A stretch of 64,000 bases of DNA from Mauremys mutica (taxonomy: Eukaryota > Chordata > Testudines > Geoemydidae). The position numbers and the translations under genes are program-made. The notes beneath the pieces were generated by a model, which saw only the letters and a program-made list of their open reading frames with translations, had not been told where the DNA came from and did not search any database. Shown here one piece after another: positions 34,125 through 45,789 of the stretch. Position 1 is the first letter of the stretch; each line of letters opens with the position of its first letter. The DNA lies in the NCBI RefSeq assembly GCF_020497125.1, contig NC_059084.1, positions 8,645,501-8,709,500 on the forward strand, read 5' to 3'.

Positions 34125-37100
34125 GAGCACTATTTTGTCAAATCCAGTCTAACCAGTCCTGGGGACACGTTGGAAGGGATTCTTCTTTTGACTCTGATGG
34201 TTGTGGAGCTCCTGCCATACTTGCCAGGGGAATCAGCATAACAAATGTTTTGTTAGGAAACCACAAGTCCTGGTGCCTTAGGATAAGGGACTTTAAGAGA
34301 AAATGTAGGATAATCTTCCAAGGCACAAGTGCCATAGCCACTCTTGATCGAACCCCAAAAGATTGCCAGGATGGGTGCATCTTATAACTGCTGCTCATCA
34401 GGAGATTTTCAGATACCATTATAAAATACCTTCTGTTGGGCTAGTGAGAGGAACCTTCTACATCAGTGGAGTACAGAAAAGACAACCATAAAATGTTATT
34501 TGTGGCTTCTATTATATTACCATCAAGCTTTATTATCACCAGCAAAGTTGCATATACATCATAAAACCATTTAGTGAAATGTCTGAACTTATATATATAA
34601 TCCTACGATGGTAACCATTAAAATCTCACTTCTGGCAGCAGTATGTCTGTTGCTATTTATTATTGCACGATTCCATGAATACTGTGGTAATATTAACTAG
34701 CCCGAAGACATCAATAATGGTACATATTTTAATGGTGATCACCTGGAAATTATTGTGGATAGACACAACTAACATTGAGATGGTAACTTGTTGTTGTCTT
34801 TTTGTTCTGTGTTTGTGCCTAGCACAATGGGATCTAGATCCATGACTGGAGCTCCTAGGCACTACTCAATGCAAATAAAATAAGAATTAGAGATAGTAGC
34901 CCTAATGTGGACAGATGAAGTGCGTATTTTGTATATACCATTGTCATTTTGCACCCATGCATGCAACCTGCATTTTGCATTAGCAATTCAGGAGTCTGTT
35001 TTTGTAAACTGGATCCATGTTATATAGTAAGGAATTTAGATCTGCATTATAAGCAATGATACATAACACTGGGACAGCTTAAAAAAATGTACCGTGGCAA
35101 AGCAAATGCATTGCACTGGAGAATTCAGTATCGTTTTCTGCTGCTGCTACAGAGTAAAACAACTCTTAAATAGCCTTCATGGTAATACTACATTGGCTGT
35201 GTTATGGTTGTTTAAAAACACACATTTGATTTGCTATATTTTGTGCCTGTAAAATCCCTCACGATGTTGCACACTAGCATAGTTTTTGTTTTCTGGCTTG
35301 TAAAGATGGCTATTCCTCACTGATCAAGTTAAGGCATGTTATATAAAGTCCATTTGATTTTCTTGTCAGTTTACGGCATGCCATCTGAATGATACTTCTC
35401 TGTTTATTAGTGAGGTGATGATGAAAGTCAAGCCAGACCAATTATTGCAATGCCAGTTTGAGAAAGAAAAAAAAAATCTAGCTCTTTAATCCCTGCTGCT
35501 ATTTCTGCCTCTTCCTTCCTCTTCTTATTTGTTTGCTTCTTTACTATTATAATTGTCTGGAGTTCAATAACTAACCACAAACTCCTAGCTTTCAACTCCT
35601 GCATCTAAACTCTAGTTTTGTGGGATGGCTCCAGTGCTTGGCATGCATGCTACATTAAACACCGGTTACAACAACCAGATGTGAGGAAGCATTCAAAAAT
35701 GTTATAGCTTGCCCCAAGAATTGATTTGTGTGGTGTTCTTACACAGTTTATTCTATTTTAAGATTGCTTTGTGCAATGGCCAAAGAAAACAGCTTCTTTA
35801 AAACTTCTTTTGTAAATGAAGAGAAATTACAGGTTTGGGTAAACAAATAGAATTATAATAGAGTATAATGTAATTTTGAGGCTCCATTTATAGCAAGTGA
35901 AGGGGGCACAGACATCAGGTTTGACTTGACTTTCTGTTTGAAAGCTCGGATAGCCTGATCCCTTTATATCTATTTTTTGCATGTTTTCTGGTGATAATTT
36001 GGGACTAGGAGCTTTGAGAATCAAAACCTAGAAGAACCAAGTTGCTTCAGCTTAAATTTAATTCTGCAATGAATCTGGTTCAATGCCTTTGAACATTTGC
36101 CAGCTGTGGCAGAAATCATCACCGAGTGGAGTATCATTGAGTGATCTTTAAGGCCCTGCATTTTTTTTCCTTGCTGAAAAATAAAAAATAAAGGGTTAGA
36201 ATTATTTGTGGCCTCACCATGTTTCAAAATATTTTACTCAGAGATACTTAAGCTATTGTACAACAAGGAGGGGTTTAATATTACAGGAGTTCATCCCTCT
36301 TCAGATCCACTAACACGATTATGTTTTAATACCGCATCATTGCAGTCTCCTGGGATATGAGAGAGATTGGGTCAACTCTTGGTCAGGAATTAGCAATATG
36401 ATTGACAAGCATTCATGTAATGCACCGGTCAGTGACTTACAGGTATGCAATCTTTGATTCAGAAACTAACAGAATATAGAAACAAAATCTCTAAGAATCA
36501 ATATAAAATAACATGTAACTCTAAGATATTGGTAAATTCGCATTTAATATACCAGTTTGCTATTGTAATCAATATAAAGCAAAAATTAAGCTAATTAATC
36601 ATGCTAATCTTTGGCTGGGAAATTTTAGGTGAGTTGCTGATTTTTCTTACTAGTGTGCCACAGATGTGCATGATTATTTGAAGGCAAATGCGTTAAGAAA
36701 AGGTCCCTATCCTCAGGAGCGTACAAATCAATGGACCAGATTCTGTGAACGCTTGCACTAAAAAGTACCGTGCTCACCATCAGGGAGTGAGTACTCGGGG
36801 TAAGTACTATGGTTGGTAGTGAGTGTTTGCTGGTTAGAGCCCTATGTCAGTCAAAAGATTAGAGGAAGTGAAGTGACAAAAGGGGGGTGAAATTTGCATT
36901 TGGTTGGCAGTGGCATACATCTTGTACTTCCTTACACTCTTCCCATCTAAGCTATGGAGTGATTTACTGAACAGCTACTGTCTAGTCCTAAATCCTGGGA
37001 CAAATCTCTTTTGCATTTTTCTCTGGAAATCTTTGCATGACTTACCACCCTCCCATCTGTACTAGGAACAGGCCTTTGCATGAAAAATAGATTATTTTCA

Positions 37101-38715
37101 TGAGAAGAGCTGTAGAGAGAGCTGCAAACACAAACCTGCAATGCACAGAACCTTGTGGAGGGGAGATGCACACCTGCTGGGTTGTGCATACATGCACAGC
37201 AGATACGCTGGCAACAGCTGCACAGTGCAGTTAAAGTTGCACTGTGCTTGGAAGGATGCGCCAGCATCTGCACCCACTACCTGTTCATAAGGGTCTGCAA
37301 CACTCAAAAGGGGGCATGTAAGTAGACACACATATACACTGGATGCTTCTGTTGCAGTGGTTCTAAGCCTTACGCACAGTATGCAAATAGGTACTCAGCT
37401 GCCATTACTTTGGAGAATGTGTCTACTAGGAGACATAGATAACGCAGTGCTGTGTTGTTCCCTCAACAACCTCCCTGGATGCTAAATTGTATTAAATGAG
37501 CTCCACCCACCCCCTAATGCATCATTTTCTGCCCCCAAGCAGAACTGAGCCCTGAGGTAGTAAGTGTTAAGTGAGTCTGGTCTATGACAAACACAAGACT
37601 ATTTGATCCTGGAGCAGATGAAGATATAAGGGAGATTTAAATGTGAGCTGGGATACTACAGGAAGAAACCTTTTTCAAGTAGAATCAAGGCTAACCTTAT
37701 TCCCAATGGTCATGTACTGCAGTTCCTACTGTAGAACAGAGGAAGGAATTGTACAAAGTGATGAGGTAAAGCAGTGCCAGCTAGTTGTGCTAGCAAAAGC
37801 CAGTGCTATGTATTAGAGGGAGGGGAAAAAAAGCATTAAAACTGTAAAATGAAGAGTGAACATTTTTTTATTAAAACCATCAATGCATGGAAAATATAGG
37901 ATTAATATAGCCCAACTGACCTAAGCACTGTATAATCCCATAAATGGTGAAAATAAGGAAATATTTGAAGGTTTCTTCTCTTTTCAATATAACATTTCTC
38001 ACCATGGACTATTTAAATACTATTTTATCAAATCCACATCACTCAAATGTAGGAGCTATTCCATTTCCAGAATAATACAGAATCATAAATCCATAAAGAT
38101 AGTAATTACAAATAGCTTCAATCCTGTAAACATTTTAGGAAAAATATTCTTTATGTCATTTCTAAACATGATTTAAGTGCTTATAGCAAATGTTCTAGAA
38201 ATATGGGAGCTTTGTCTTTGCTCTGCCTTGCAAACACAGGACTCATGTTTTATTCTGAGACTGCCCAACAGGAACAGAAACAGATCCCTGCCCAGCTCCT
38301 TCCTCTGCACCTCAAAACAAAGGAAAAACAAATGAAACAAAAATCTAATTTCATCTGAGAAGAATTCTTATTTAATTTAGCCCTTTCCCATTTGGATGAG
38401 CAGTCAGGCAGGAGATCACTTCTGGGGATACACGGGTTAATTTAGCTTTAAACATTACTATGACTCAAACCTGCCAAAACCAAGTTTTTAATGCATGTGC
38501 CAGCCACTTTGACTTTGTGGCCAACATACATCCACAAACAAACAAAAAACCACCTGGCTCTAATTTCTTCCTTCCTTCCCAGGAGATAACACCTCTCTTT
38601 TTGATAGAAAAAGTGTTTCACTAAGACCAGATCCAAAAGTGATACCACTTCTCAGAGTCACTGTTCAGCTACCAGTGTTCTCAGGCAGTACTGGGATTTC
38701 AGCCAGTGTGGTGAC
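34125..38715. other. Long unique AT-rich stretch
   Basis: Apart from low-complexity bits and a possible palindromic relic near 36730-36830, I see no gene, RNA gene or recognised transposon in these 4.6 kb. It is among the longest stretches without an obvious recent insertion in the window. Confidence 0.45.
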
Positions 38716-38728
38716 CTCAATCTATAGT

Positions 38729-39028
38729 AGCAGCAAAGAATCCTGTGGCACCTTATAGACTAACAGACGTTTTGCAGCATGAGCTTTCGTGGGTGAATAC
38801 CCACTTCTTCGGATGCAAGTGGTGGAAATTTCCTGGGGCAGGTATATATAAGCAAGCAAGAAGCAAGCTAGAGATAACGAGGTTAGATCAATCAGGGTGG
38901 ATGAGGCCCTGTTCTAGCAGTTGAGGTGTGAAAACCAAGGGAGGAGAAACTGGTTCTGTAATTGGCAAGCCATTCACAGTCTTTGTTTAGTCCTGAGCTG
39001 ATGGTGTCAAATTTGCAGATGAACTGGA
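38729..39028 (-). mobile_element. PLE 3' fragment with 12-bp target duplication
   Basis: This 300-bp insertion starts 'agcagcaaagaatcctgtgg' and contains 'ttagac'-type and 'gagctttcgtgggtgaatac' words of a PLE 3' end in reverse. It is flanked by the exact 12-bp duplication 'tcaatctatagt' at 38717-38728 and 39029-39040. No coding part is included, so it is a 5' truncated copy. It belongs to the same subfamily as 57269-57398 and differs from the 5.8 kb copy. Confidence 0.85.
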
Positions 39029-39129
39029 TCAATCTATAGTGTTGTTGACACTCCAGAGCAGTTGACACTGGCTATTGAGAAGATCTGCAGACATAAAAGG
39101 TAATGCACATAAAGGCTAAGCCACCAGGT

Positions 39130-39200
39130 CCCAGATTTTTAAATGTATTTAGGTCTTGCTGCACTCAGCATTGCAAGGCCTAACTGATGTAAGAGTCTAA
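39130..39200. repeat. Degenerate palindromic repeat
   Basis: 'cagatttttaaatgtattta' and 'aggcctaactgatgtaagag' are the kind of text seen in the 'gattttcaaaa' relics at 13.9 and 40.0 kb. Confidence 0.3.
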
Positions 39201-39986
39201 GGTTATGGCTACACTACAGGAGTTTACAGCGGTGGGGCGCTGCTATCATCGCGGGTGATTCCTTGATTCAAGGATGATCTCTACCGCAGATTTACATATG
39301 GGTCCTCAGATGACTCAGGAGTCCGATCCTGGAACCACAGATCCACCCGCAGTAGGTACAGACATTTCCTGGTGGGTCAGCTGCCTGCTGGGAGAAAGTT
39401 CTCTCTTTTTTCCATCTTCCTCTCTCTCTTTTCAGCTTTGAGGGCAAGGTGCTTCTCCTCAAAGTGGGCCACTGCCTGATGGAGGATGTGGCACCACTGA
39501 GGTCGGTTAATGGCTTGCTCCTCCCAGCTTGCGATGTCCACATCAGTTTTCTTAAGATAGGCTTTCAGTGTGTCTTTGTAGCATTTCCTCTGACCCCCCG
39601 CGGGATCTCTGACCATAGGAGAGCTGAGAGTAGAGGACTTGTTTTGGAAGGCAAGAGTCTGGCATCTGCACACAATGTCCAGCCCAGTGGAGTTGGTGCA
39701 TGAGGATCTTTGCTTCTATGCTGGTGACATTGGCTTCAGTGAAGATGCTGGCGTTAGTGCTAGTGCAGACACTCTAAGCCGATGGGAGAGAGCTCTCCCG
39801 TTGACTTTATCACTCCAGCCCCCACAAGCAGCGGTAGCTATATCAGTAGCAGAAGCTCTCCCACTGAACTAGCACTGTCCACACCGCCACTTAGGTCATT
39901 TTAACTTACATCGCCCAAGGGGTGGCTTATTCACACCCCTGAACGATACAACTTATACCAACATAAGCTGTAGTGTGCACATAGCC
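39201..39986 (+). mobile_element. Harbinger-like MITE interrupted by a LINE fragment
   Basis: The ends 'ggttatggctacactacag' and 'ctgtagtgtgcacatagcc' are inverted repeats. The flanks 'taa' and 'tca' may be a decayed 3-bp target duplication. The right interior has a second hairpin, 'cccaaggggtggcttattca' with 'cacacccctg'. Between about 39255 and 39765 the MITE is interrupted by unrelated LINE-derived sequence. Confidence 0.65.
39258..39760 (-). pseudogene. LINE C-terminal fragment with C2H2 finger
   Basis: Two minus-strand frames, 39377-39673 and 39292-39543, read in series across one frame shift. The first contains YKDTLKAYLKKTDVDI and a WEEQAINRPQW stretch followed by a charged helix. The second ends with CTYCGWICGSRIGLLSHLRTH, a zinc finger of the type C-x2-C...H-x3-H. 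Such a pattern is known at the C terminus of some vertebrate non-LTR retrotransposon proteins. I cannot name the clade with confidence. Only this C-terminal part is present, inserted in a MITE. Confidence 0.6.
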
Positions 39987-39999
39987 TCAATTTCATTTC

Positions 40000-40170
40000 C
40001 AAAAGAAATGTAGGAACTTTGGGAGTCAAAATCCCATTGACAGTCGATGGGATTTAGGCTCAAAGTGCCTAAACTCCTTTTGAAAATGAGACTTAGGTTC
40101 CTCACTTGGTTAGGTGCCGCATTGCTGCGCACAACAGTGCCTAAATACCTTTAAATATGTGGGCCTAGGT
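40000..40170. repeat. Palindromic 'ccattgacagtcgatggg' relic
   Basis: 'gggagtcaaaatcccattga' and 'cgatgggatttaggctcaaa' are complementary. The flanks hold 'taggtgc' and 'gtgcctaaa' words. Confidence 0.5.
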
Positions 40171-40174
40171 TTAT

Positions 40175-41670
40175 GTTTAGTGGCCATCAGCTTCAGGTTG
40201 CTTTTCAGCAGGATATAGGCTTAAAAGCCTTTTATTCATGTTCTTCGTTCTCCTCCTCTTTGCGAACATTTGAAGTGAATCAAAAGCCAAGCAGCCAAAC
40301 AAAGAACATTGTTCCGATGCAAGTACTGTAATGTTGTGTGAGTTTGGTTGTTTTTAACATAATCAAAGAAAGCTTCTAACAGTTCTAAAGACTGTGATCA
40401 CAGTTCTGGGGGAAAATCCAGAGCCTTTGGTATCTAGTTATAAAAATCTGCCAAAGCGGACTTAGGCTGACTGGTAAATATTGATTTATATCGAACCCTC
40501 ATTAACTTTTATATATGTGATTCTAACATTTCTGTTTTCATTGGCCAGATTCACATTGCTACAATGAGGTTTTGATGTTCATTTTAACAGTTTGTTTAGT
40601 TAAATATATTCTTTTAACGCTTTATATTTGCACAGGCTACAGCACTCATTTAAAGGGTTTCTTCAGCATTAAAACTGTATTCATTAGCAGGGACTAGATT
40701 ACAACTGCCCCTTAGGCCAAGATACAGTTCAGGAGGGGAAATAAGCCAGCTAGAAGTGCAAATTCCATTGCAGGGTTGTGCCTGAACGGTATAACCTGGC
40801 CCTAAATAATTATATGTGAGAATGCCCAGCTACTGCTGCTGTGATAGTAAAATAAGGAAGGATTCTCTGTATCTGTACACATGGCCTCTGCTCTCATTAC
40901 ATCAGTGTAGCAGGGATCAAAATCTGGCTCAAGGGATGAAATGATTGCAACAACATGATAAGCTTTGCAGTTATACTGAATATACCCCCTGCCTGAAATG
41001 TGCTGCGATGCATGAATTCAAGTATTTAAACTGCTAACTGCACTTGGGAAAAATGAGTTACCGACTTAACAGGTATGTTATGTTCTACTTTTGACTGCTG
41101 TAACTATTTGTTTACATACGTCCCAACTAGAGCAAGTCAGAACATTGCAGACTAAATGTATTTTTGTCAAAATCTGCTGTTTTGTTGAAGCTGAAATGTT
41201 TGCAGAGGCATATCCATTTCAATGACATTTTTGATGGGAGGGTTTCTGAGATCTAGGGCTCTCTGGTCACTTCTGACCAGAGAGAGAAGGGGAAAAAAAT
41301 CAAATACTTGATCTCTTTGATCCAAAAATGTACGTTTGGACACAAATCCAGTTCACAAAAGTGTTTGATAAGTTTTGTTTTCATTCCAACTTGTAACAAA
41401 GACAAATTTTGAAACCTCAAAAGTTGCTGCTGTGACAAACGCGGCGCTGCTATGTAATAAGCTGAGAATACGGACATGTAACCATTTGATGACCATGGTA
41501 TGGATCTGCTCAGTGAGGAGACGTTATTGAATATGGGGTTATAAGACTTTCCTGCATGAATCTATTGATCTAGCTTAACAGGGAGCAATGGGAAAAAAAA
41601 CAAGCAGGAAAGCAACAGTCTAGCTAGAGATAAACAAGCCTCCCACAAACACTGAGGGACAGTTACAGGG
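40175..41670. other. Unannotated sequence
   Basis: No gene is supported. A decayed palindrome may lie at 40720-40800. Confidence 0.45.
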
Positions 41671-41679
41671 CAATGATTT

Positions 41680-42240
41680 ACTTCTACACTCCGGCCCAAA
41701 GTGGCACAGCTGTGTTACCATGCAGGGAGCCTACACATCCAGTTAAAAAGCCTTGTCAGGAGAGGAGTTGGGGGGAGTTCAGATTTCAAGGGCTGTCCAG
41801 GGTGACAGGCTGACAGAGAATGTTCTATGAAGGGAGGGAGAAGAAGCTGGATGTTCCCCCAGAGCCAGGGAATGGGTAGCCGCAGGGCAAGGCAAACGTG
41901 TTGAGATTGGTTTCTTGTTTTACGATGTTTTCTCTTAAATGCTTTGGTTCTAAATAAATAACACGTTGCTTTAAAGAGGCTGTTGGGTCACCGGTTTCCA
42001 CTGTCATTGCTCCTGACGAGAACACCACTGTGGAATTGGAGCTGAAGTCAGACCTGCTGAGATCATCATGATCGGTACCAGGAGACTGCAGCCCAAGGGC
42101 CGCTCCGTGAGTGGGAGAATTGCATGATTCCATCCCAAGAGAGGTGGTGGCTAGGGGTGCAACACCTGAGGGGAGTGCACTGAAAGAGGTCAGAAGTGCT
42201 GCTAGCCTTGTAACTGAGACAGTCACAGAACGGAATTGTG
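41680..42240 (+). mobile_element. Possible solo LTR (unclassified)
   Basis: The segment has GC content above its flanks, a polyadenylation-type 'aataaataa' near 41954, and downstream text 'ggctgttgggtcaccgg' that reads like the R-U5 end of an LTR. No gag/pol is adjacent and I cannot define the ends. The 146-codon minus-strand frame at 41825-42265 has no recognised domain. Confidence 0.3.
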
Positions 42241-42414
42241 ATCCTCCAGCTGCCTCTAGTCCCAACCATTATATCAGGCGCTGAGATAATGCAAAGTGCT
42301 GTAGGGAAACCATTCCCTCATATCTATAAATCTGTAAATAAAAATCCATACTTAGCAGTGCAAGTGGTTATATTAAAAAGGAGGACAAAATCCAACATAA
42401 CCAACTGCTTCTTT

Positions 42415-42478
42415 TATGGCCTGAAATCAGTGGGAGGTTTTCCACTGACCTCAATGAAGGTTGGATTAGGCCTTAAAG
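42415..42478. repeat. Palindromic MITE relic
   Basis: 'ggcctgaaatcagtggga' and 'ggttggattaggcc' flank 'ccactgacctcaatg'. Confidence 0.45.
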
Positions 42479-42479
42479 A

Positions 42480-43255
42480 GAGGTCACAGTTCTGAAGTTC
42501 ATCTCTGTTGCAGTGCAGTTCTTCTTTTGTTTCATGTCACATTAAAGATTCAGCACCTCTTCTCCTAATGCTCTGAAATATAGTACAATCTATAGGAGGG
42601 CAGAAAACAGAACTAAGCAGGAGGGGGGAACACACACCTACTCCTCATTAAGATCTAAAGTTTGTCCTTAATGTGCCTGTGAACTCAAAACGTGTGTCTA
42701 AATGGAGATATTTTTTTCTGCTACAGGGTAAAATGATTACAAATGTCTCTTTGTGCAAGAGCTTAGTGGTATTTTATGCAGCTGGCATTGCAAAGCTTGA
42801 AACAAATCCAAGAAAACAGATTGTATCTTTAAGGTTAGAAATCAAACTTTCTACTGCTAAAGTGCAGATTTCCTGGTAACGGGCTAAGCCGTGATACTAG
42901 AAGCTATAGCAAACAGAATATCTACTGCTATATTAAGTGAAGTGTATTGCTCTCTTTATTCCCTATTGCCTTTTTATCCATTCATTCCATTCCCAATCTA
43001 TCATTAAATGGATACTATCATGTAATTTTTTTTGTTATAGTTTTTCATATTGTATATTTCTCAACATTATTTCTAATACCTACTCAGAAGGCTTATAGGG
43101 AAAACCATAAGTTAAAAATGACTAACTTTTCAAACAGACCTGAAAGCCACCTGGTAGTTTTTATCAAGCAGTAACAATAGCTTCAGTTTATATATAGGAA
43201 TATCAGATCTGCCATAGTGGATCAAATCATTGGCCCACCAAGCTTGGGGACCCCC
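42480..43255. other. Unannotated sequence
   Basis: No gene or repeat recognised. Confidence 0.45.
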
Positions 43256-43258
43256 ATC

Positions 43259-43385
43259 TAGGGTGACCAGATGTCCCGATTTTATAGGGACAGTCCCGAT
43301 TTTTGGGTCTTTTTCTTATATGGGCTCCTCTTATTCCCCGTCCCACTCCGTCCCGATTTTTCACACTTGCTGTCTGGTGACCCTG
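43259..43385 (+). mobile_element. hAT-type MITE (copy 2)
   Basis: The ends 'tagggtgaccag' and 'ctggtgaccctg' and the body, including 'gtcccgattttatagggaca', match the element at 6265-6387 read in reverse. The flanking target duplication is imperfect ('cccccatc' against 'ccccacatc'), so this copy may be older or have suffered an indel. Confidence 0.85.
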
Positions 43386-43569
43386 CCCCACATCCAGTAC
43401 AGCTAGACAATGTATTTATTTTATAAACTTCTCTGGCACCTCCCAAGAACTGGAGAGAAACATAATACTTTGTATGCATTTCTATTATTGCAGTTAACAG
43501 ACTCCCACAAAAGCTCAAGAAACTCCAGCCCCTCCACTTCTGAACCACTAACCTTACCAATAGCCTATA

Positions 43570-43850
43570 AGAAAGGATGGGTTTTCAGCATGCCCGGAAG
43601 GTTAACACATTTGGCTTTGTCTCACTAAGGAAGGAAACATATTCCAAAGAGGAGGACATATGCTCGCAGAATGTCCAGCCAGCAGCACACACTCATTTAA
43701 ATACACTGGGCTCCAGGCTTTGTTGATCTCAGCCTTGGCAGCATGGTACAGGAAGGGGGACTGTCCTTCAGGTGATTGGGGTCCCAAACCATTTAGTGCT
43801 TTGTAGGTTAAAATCAGCCCCTTCAACGCCACCGGAATCCAGCACAGCTG
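43570..43850 (-). pseudogene. Relic of an L2/CR1-like LINE reverse transcriptase tail
   Basis: On the minus strand the translation contains LILTYKALNGLGPQ near its start and PPLWNMFPSLVRQS near its end. That order, 'TYKALNGL' then 'LWN..P..R', is how the C-terminal region of L2-type LINE proteins reads. The part between is poorly matched. Identification is by motif only. Confidence 0.4.
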
Positions 43851-43859
43851 TGGGAGCCA

Positions 43860-44500
43860 TGGTGTTATCTACTCTCCACGCAATGCACTGCCGCATTCTA
43901 GTTTGAGCGCTTGAGTAGTCCTAAAGCACAGCCTGTATCAGAGAGAAAAGGCTGCCTGCTCTTAGCCAGAGACAGATGAAAAATGCCCGGTTTTGGCTAC
44001 ACCTGCTGCTGTTTGATCTTTCATGAACAGCCCTGGATCTAATACAACTCCAAACTCAATCCTACGCAGTGGGAACCCTGCAGTGGGAAGCAGAAGGCAT
44101 GGAAGATGCAGGCCAGAAGAATGGCAAATGAGTCCATGAACTGAGTCTCTTCGTGACCCACAGTCCCGTGTACAGGGTTCGTGGCCAGTATTTCCTGCCC
44201 ATATGCTATTGGACCTGCTGGCTGCCTTCTGCAGGTTGAAGATGCTTTTTCAGCTCCATGAATATATGACTGAGAAGCTTCTTTGCTGGTGCTGTGAGCT
44301 CATTTGCGGAATAGTAACCCACGTGAACAGCACCTCTTGCATATTTCAGTGTGAGGGGGTAGTCTGCCATCTAGGACAGTACTGCCTAGTGTCAACCCAC
44401 CCCACCACCTGGCATGTTTCTTTGAGAGACCTAATGGAGATAGGGATAGGGAGGAAGCAAGCCCAAGAATGAGTAATGCTTGGAGAAAGAAAACTGGTAT
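43860..44500. other. Unannotated sequence
   Basis: No gene or repeat recognised. Confidence 0.4.
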
Positions 44501-44509
44501 TGTACTTTA

Positions 44510-45180
44510 AGGGCCCAGAGCCTTTCAGAATGGGCAGGGCAAGGCTCCCCTCTCACCCAGCCAATTAGAGAGGAGTTGGGGGATGTGGAACAGCATAAAA
44601 GCTGCCTTCTTCTTCCCAACAGGGGAGACACTACCTGGAGAAGGCTGGCCCGCTGAGCCCTCCAGACTGGAAAGTAATTGGGAAGGGTGCTCAGCTGGAA
44701 AGTTCTGGCAAAAGCTTTGCAGCTGGCTAACCTAAGGCAAGACGCCTGAGACACGAACCCCACAAAAAGGGCAGAGAGGGAACTCCTGTTTCAAGGAGAG
44801 AGATACTGACTGTCTTAAAGCAAGGGGCAGAGAAAGTCGCCAGCAGGACAATACAGCTGCTGCAGTGAAGAGCTGAGACTGGCTTTTAGGAAACGCCTCC
44901 AGAGCTGGCCCCAGGAGAAGCTGCAAGGAACCACAAAGTCAAAGTGGGGGCAGCAGAGTCTGCACATCTTGTGAAGATGCTGGTGAGCGAGGTAAAGGTA
45001 GAAGCAGCCGAGGGAAAATGGTGGAAGGATTGAATAAAAGAATAAAAGTAGGCGAGAATGGCAAGTACCACATAAAGGCCAGGAGATGGGCTTGAAGGCC
45101 ATTAGATTTTGAGTTTCCTATTTTCTGTGACCCAGACAGAGGGCTAGGCTACATACGACAAAGGCCTGTTGTGGCACCAG
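44510..45180 (+). mobile_element. Possible LTR-like repeat (unclassified)
   Basis: A GC-richer block with 'cagcataaaagctgcc' (a TATA-like site near 44590) and a purine-rich body, followed by 'tttctgtgacccagacagag', resembles an LTR promoter region. No partner LTR or coding region is adjacent. Minus-strand open frames up to 110 codons have no recognised domain. Confidence 0.25.
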
Positions 45181-45384
45181 AACACCTAAAGGGAGCATTA
45201 GATGGAGCAAACCTTGGCAACACTCCACTTGAACACTAGGAGGCACTCCGGAGGTGAGAGGCATGATTACAGTCCAGTATATTGTATCCAGCACAAGTAC
45301 ATACTATATCCACTACACAGTCATATTGCATATAATTTATACTGAACTCACAATATTAGAAACAATCCATTACATAGTCATGTA

Positions 45385-45478
45385 GGACCAGATTCTGATA
45401 CATTTACTCATACAGAGTAGTATATAACTCCATGTTTAGTCTAACTGAAGTCAATGGAACTAACCTGATGAAGAAGAT
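45385..45478. repeat. Palindromic MITE relic
   Basis: 'ccagattctgatacatttac' with 'ctaactgaagtcaatggaac' belongs to the 'aactccattgacttcaatgg' family also seen at 1037 and 17825. Confidence 0.4.
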
Positions 45479-45490
45479 ATGACAGTGTAA

Positions 45491-45786
45491 GCCCTGGTCT
45501 ACACTGGGGGGGGGGAAATCGATCTAAGTTACGCAACTTCAGCTACGTGAATAACGTAGCTGAGGTCGATGTACTTAGATCGATTTACCGTGGTGTCTTT
45601 ACTGCGGTGTGTCGACTGCTGCTGCTCCCCAGTCGACTCTGCTTGTGCCTCTCGTGGCGCTGGAGTACAGGAGTCGATGGGAGAGGGCTAGGGGGTCAAT
45701 TTATCACGTCTAGAATAGACGCAATAAGTCAGTCCTCTCTGGATCGATTGCTGTCTGCCGATCCAGCGGGTAGTGTAGACATATCC
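45491..45786 (+). mobile_element. PIF/Harbinger-type MITE (copy A)
   Basis: The 296-bp element has ends 'gccctggtctacactgg' and 'gtagtgtagacatatcc' and a 3-bp duplication 'taa' at 45488-45490 and 45787-45789, as PIF/Harbinger elements produce. The body has 'tagatcgattta' and several 'tcgac' words and a G-run near 45506. It is non-coding. The same body is present in reverse at 50739-51032. Confidence 0.8.
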
Positions 45787-45789
45787 TAA

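Noticed and set aside
41825..42265. 146-codon minus-strand frame
   Set aside because: No recognised domain. It lies in a segment that looks like an LTR on the opposite strand.
45547..45789. 80-codon frame inside Harbinger-like MITE A, with a similar reading in copy B
   Set aside because: The MITEs are about 295 bp and non-coding. Similar peptides appear because the DNA is homologous.
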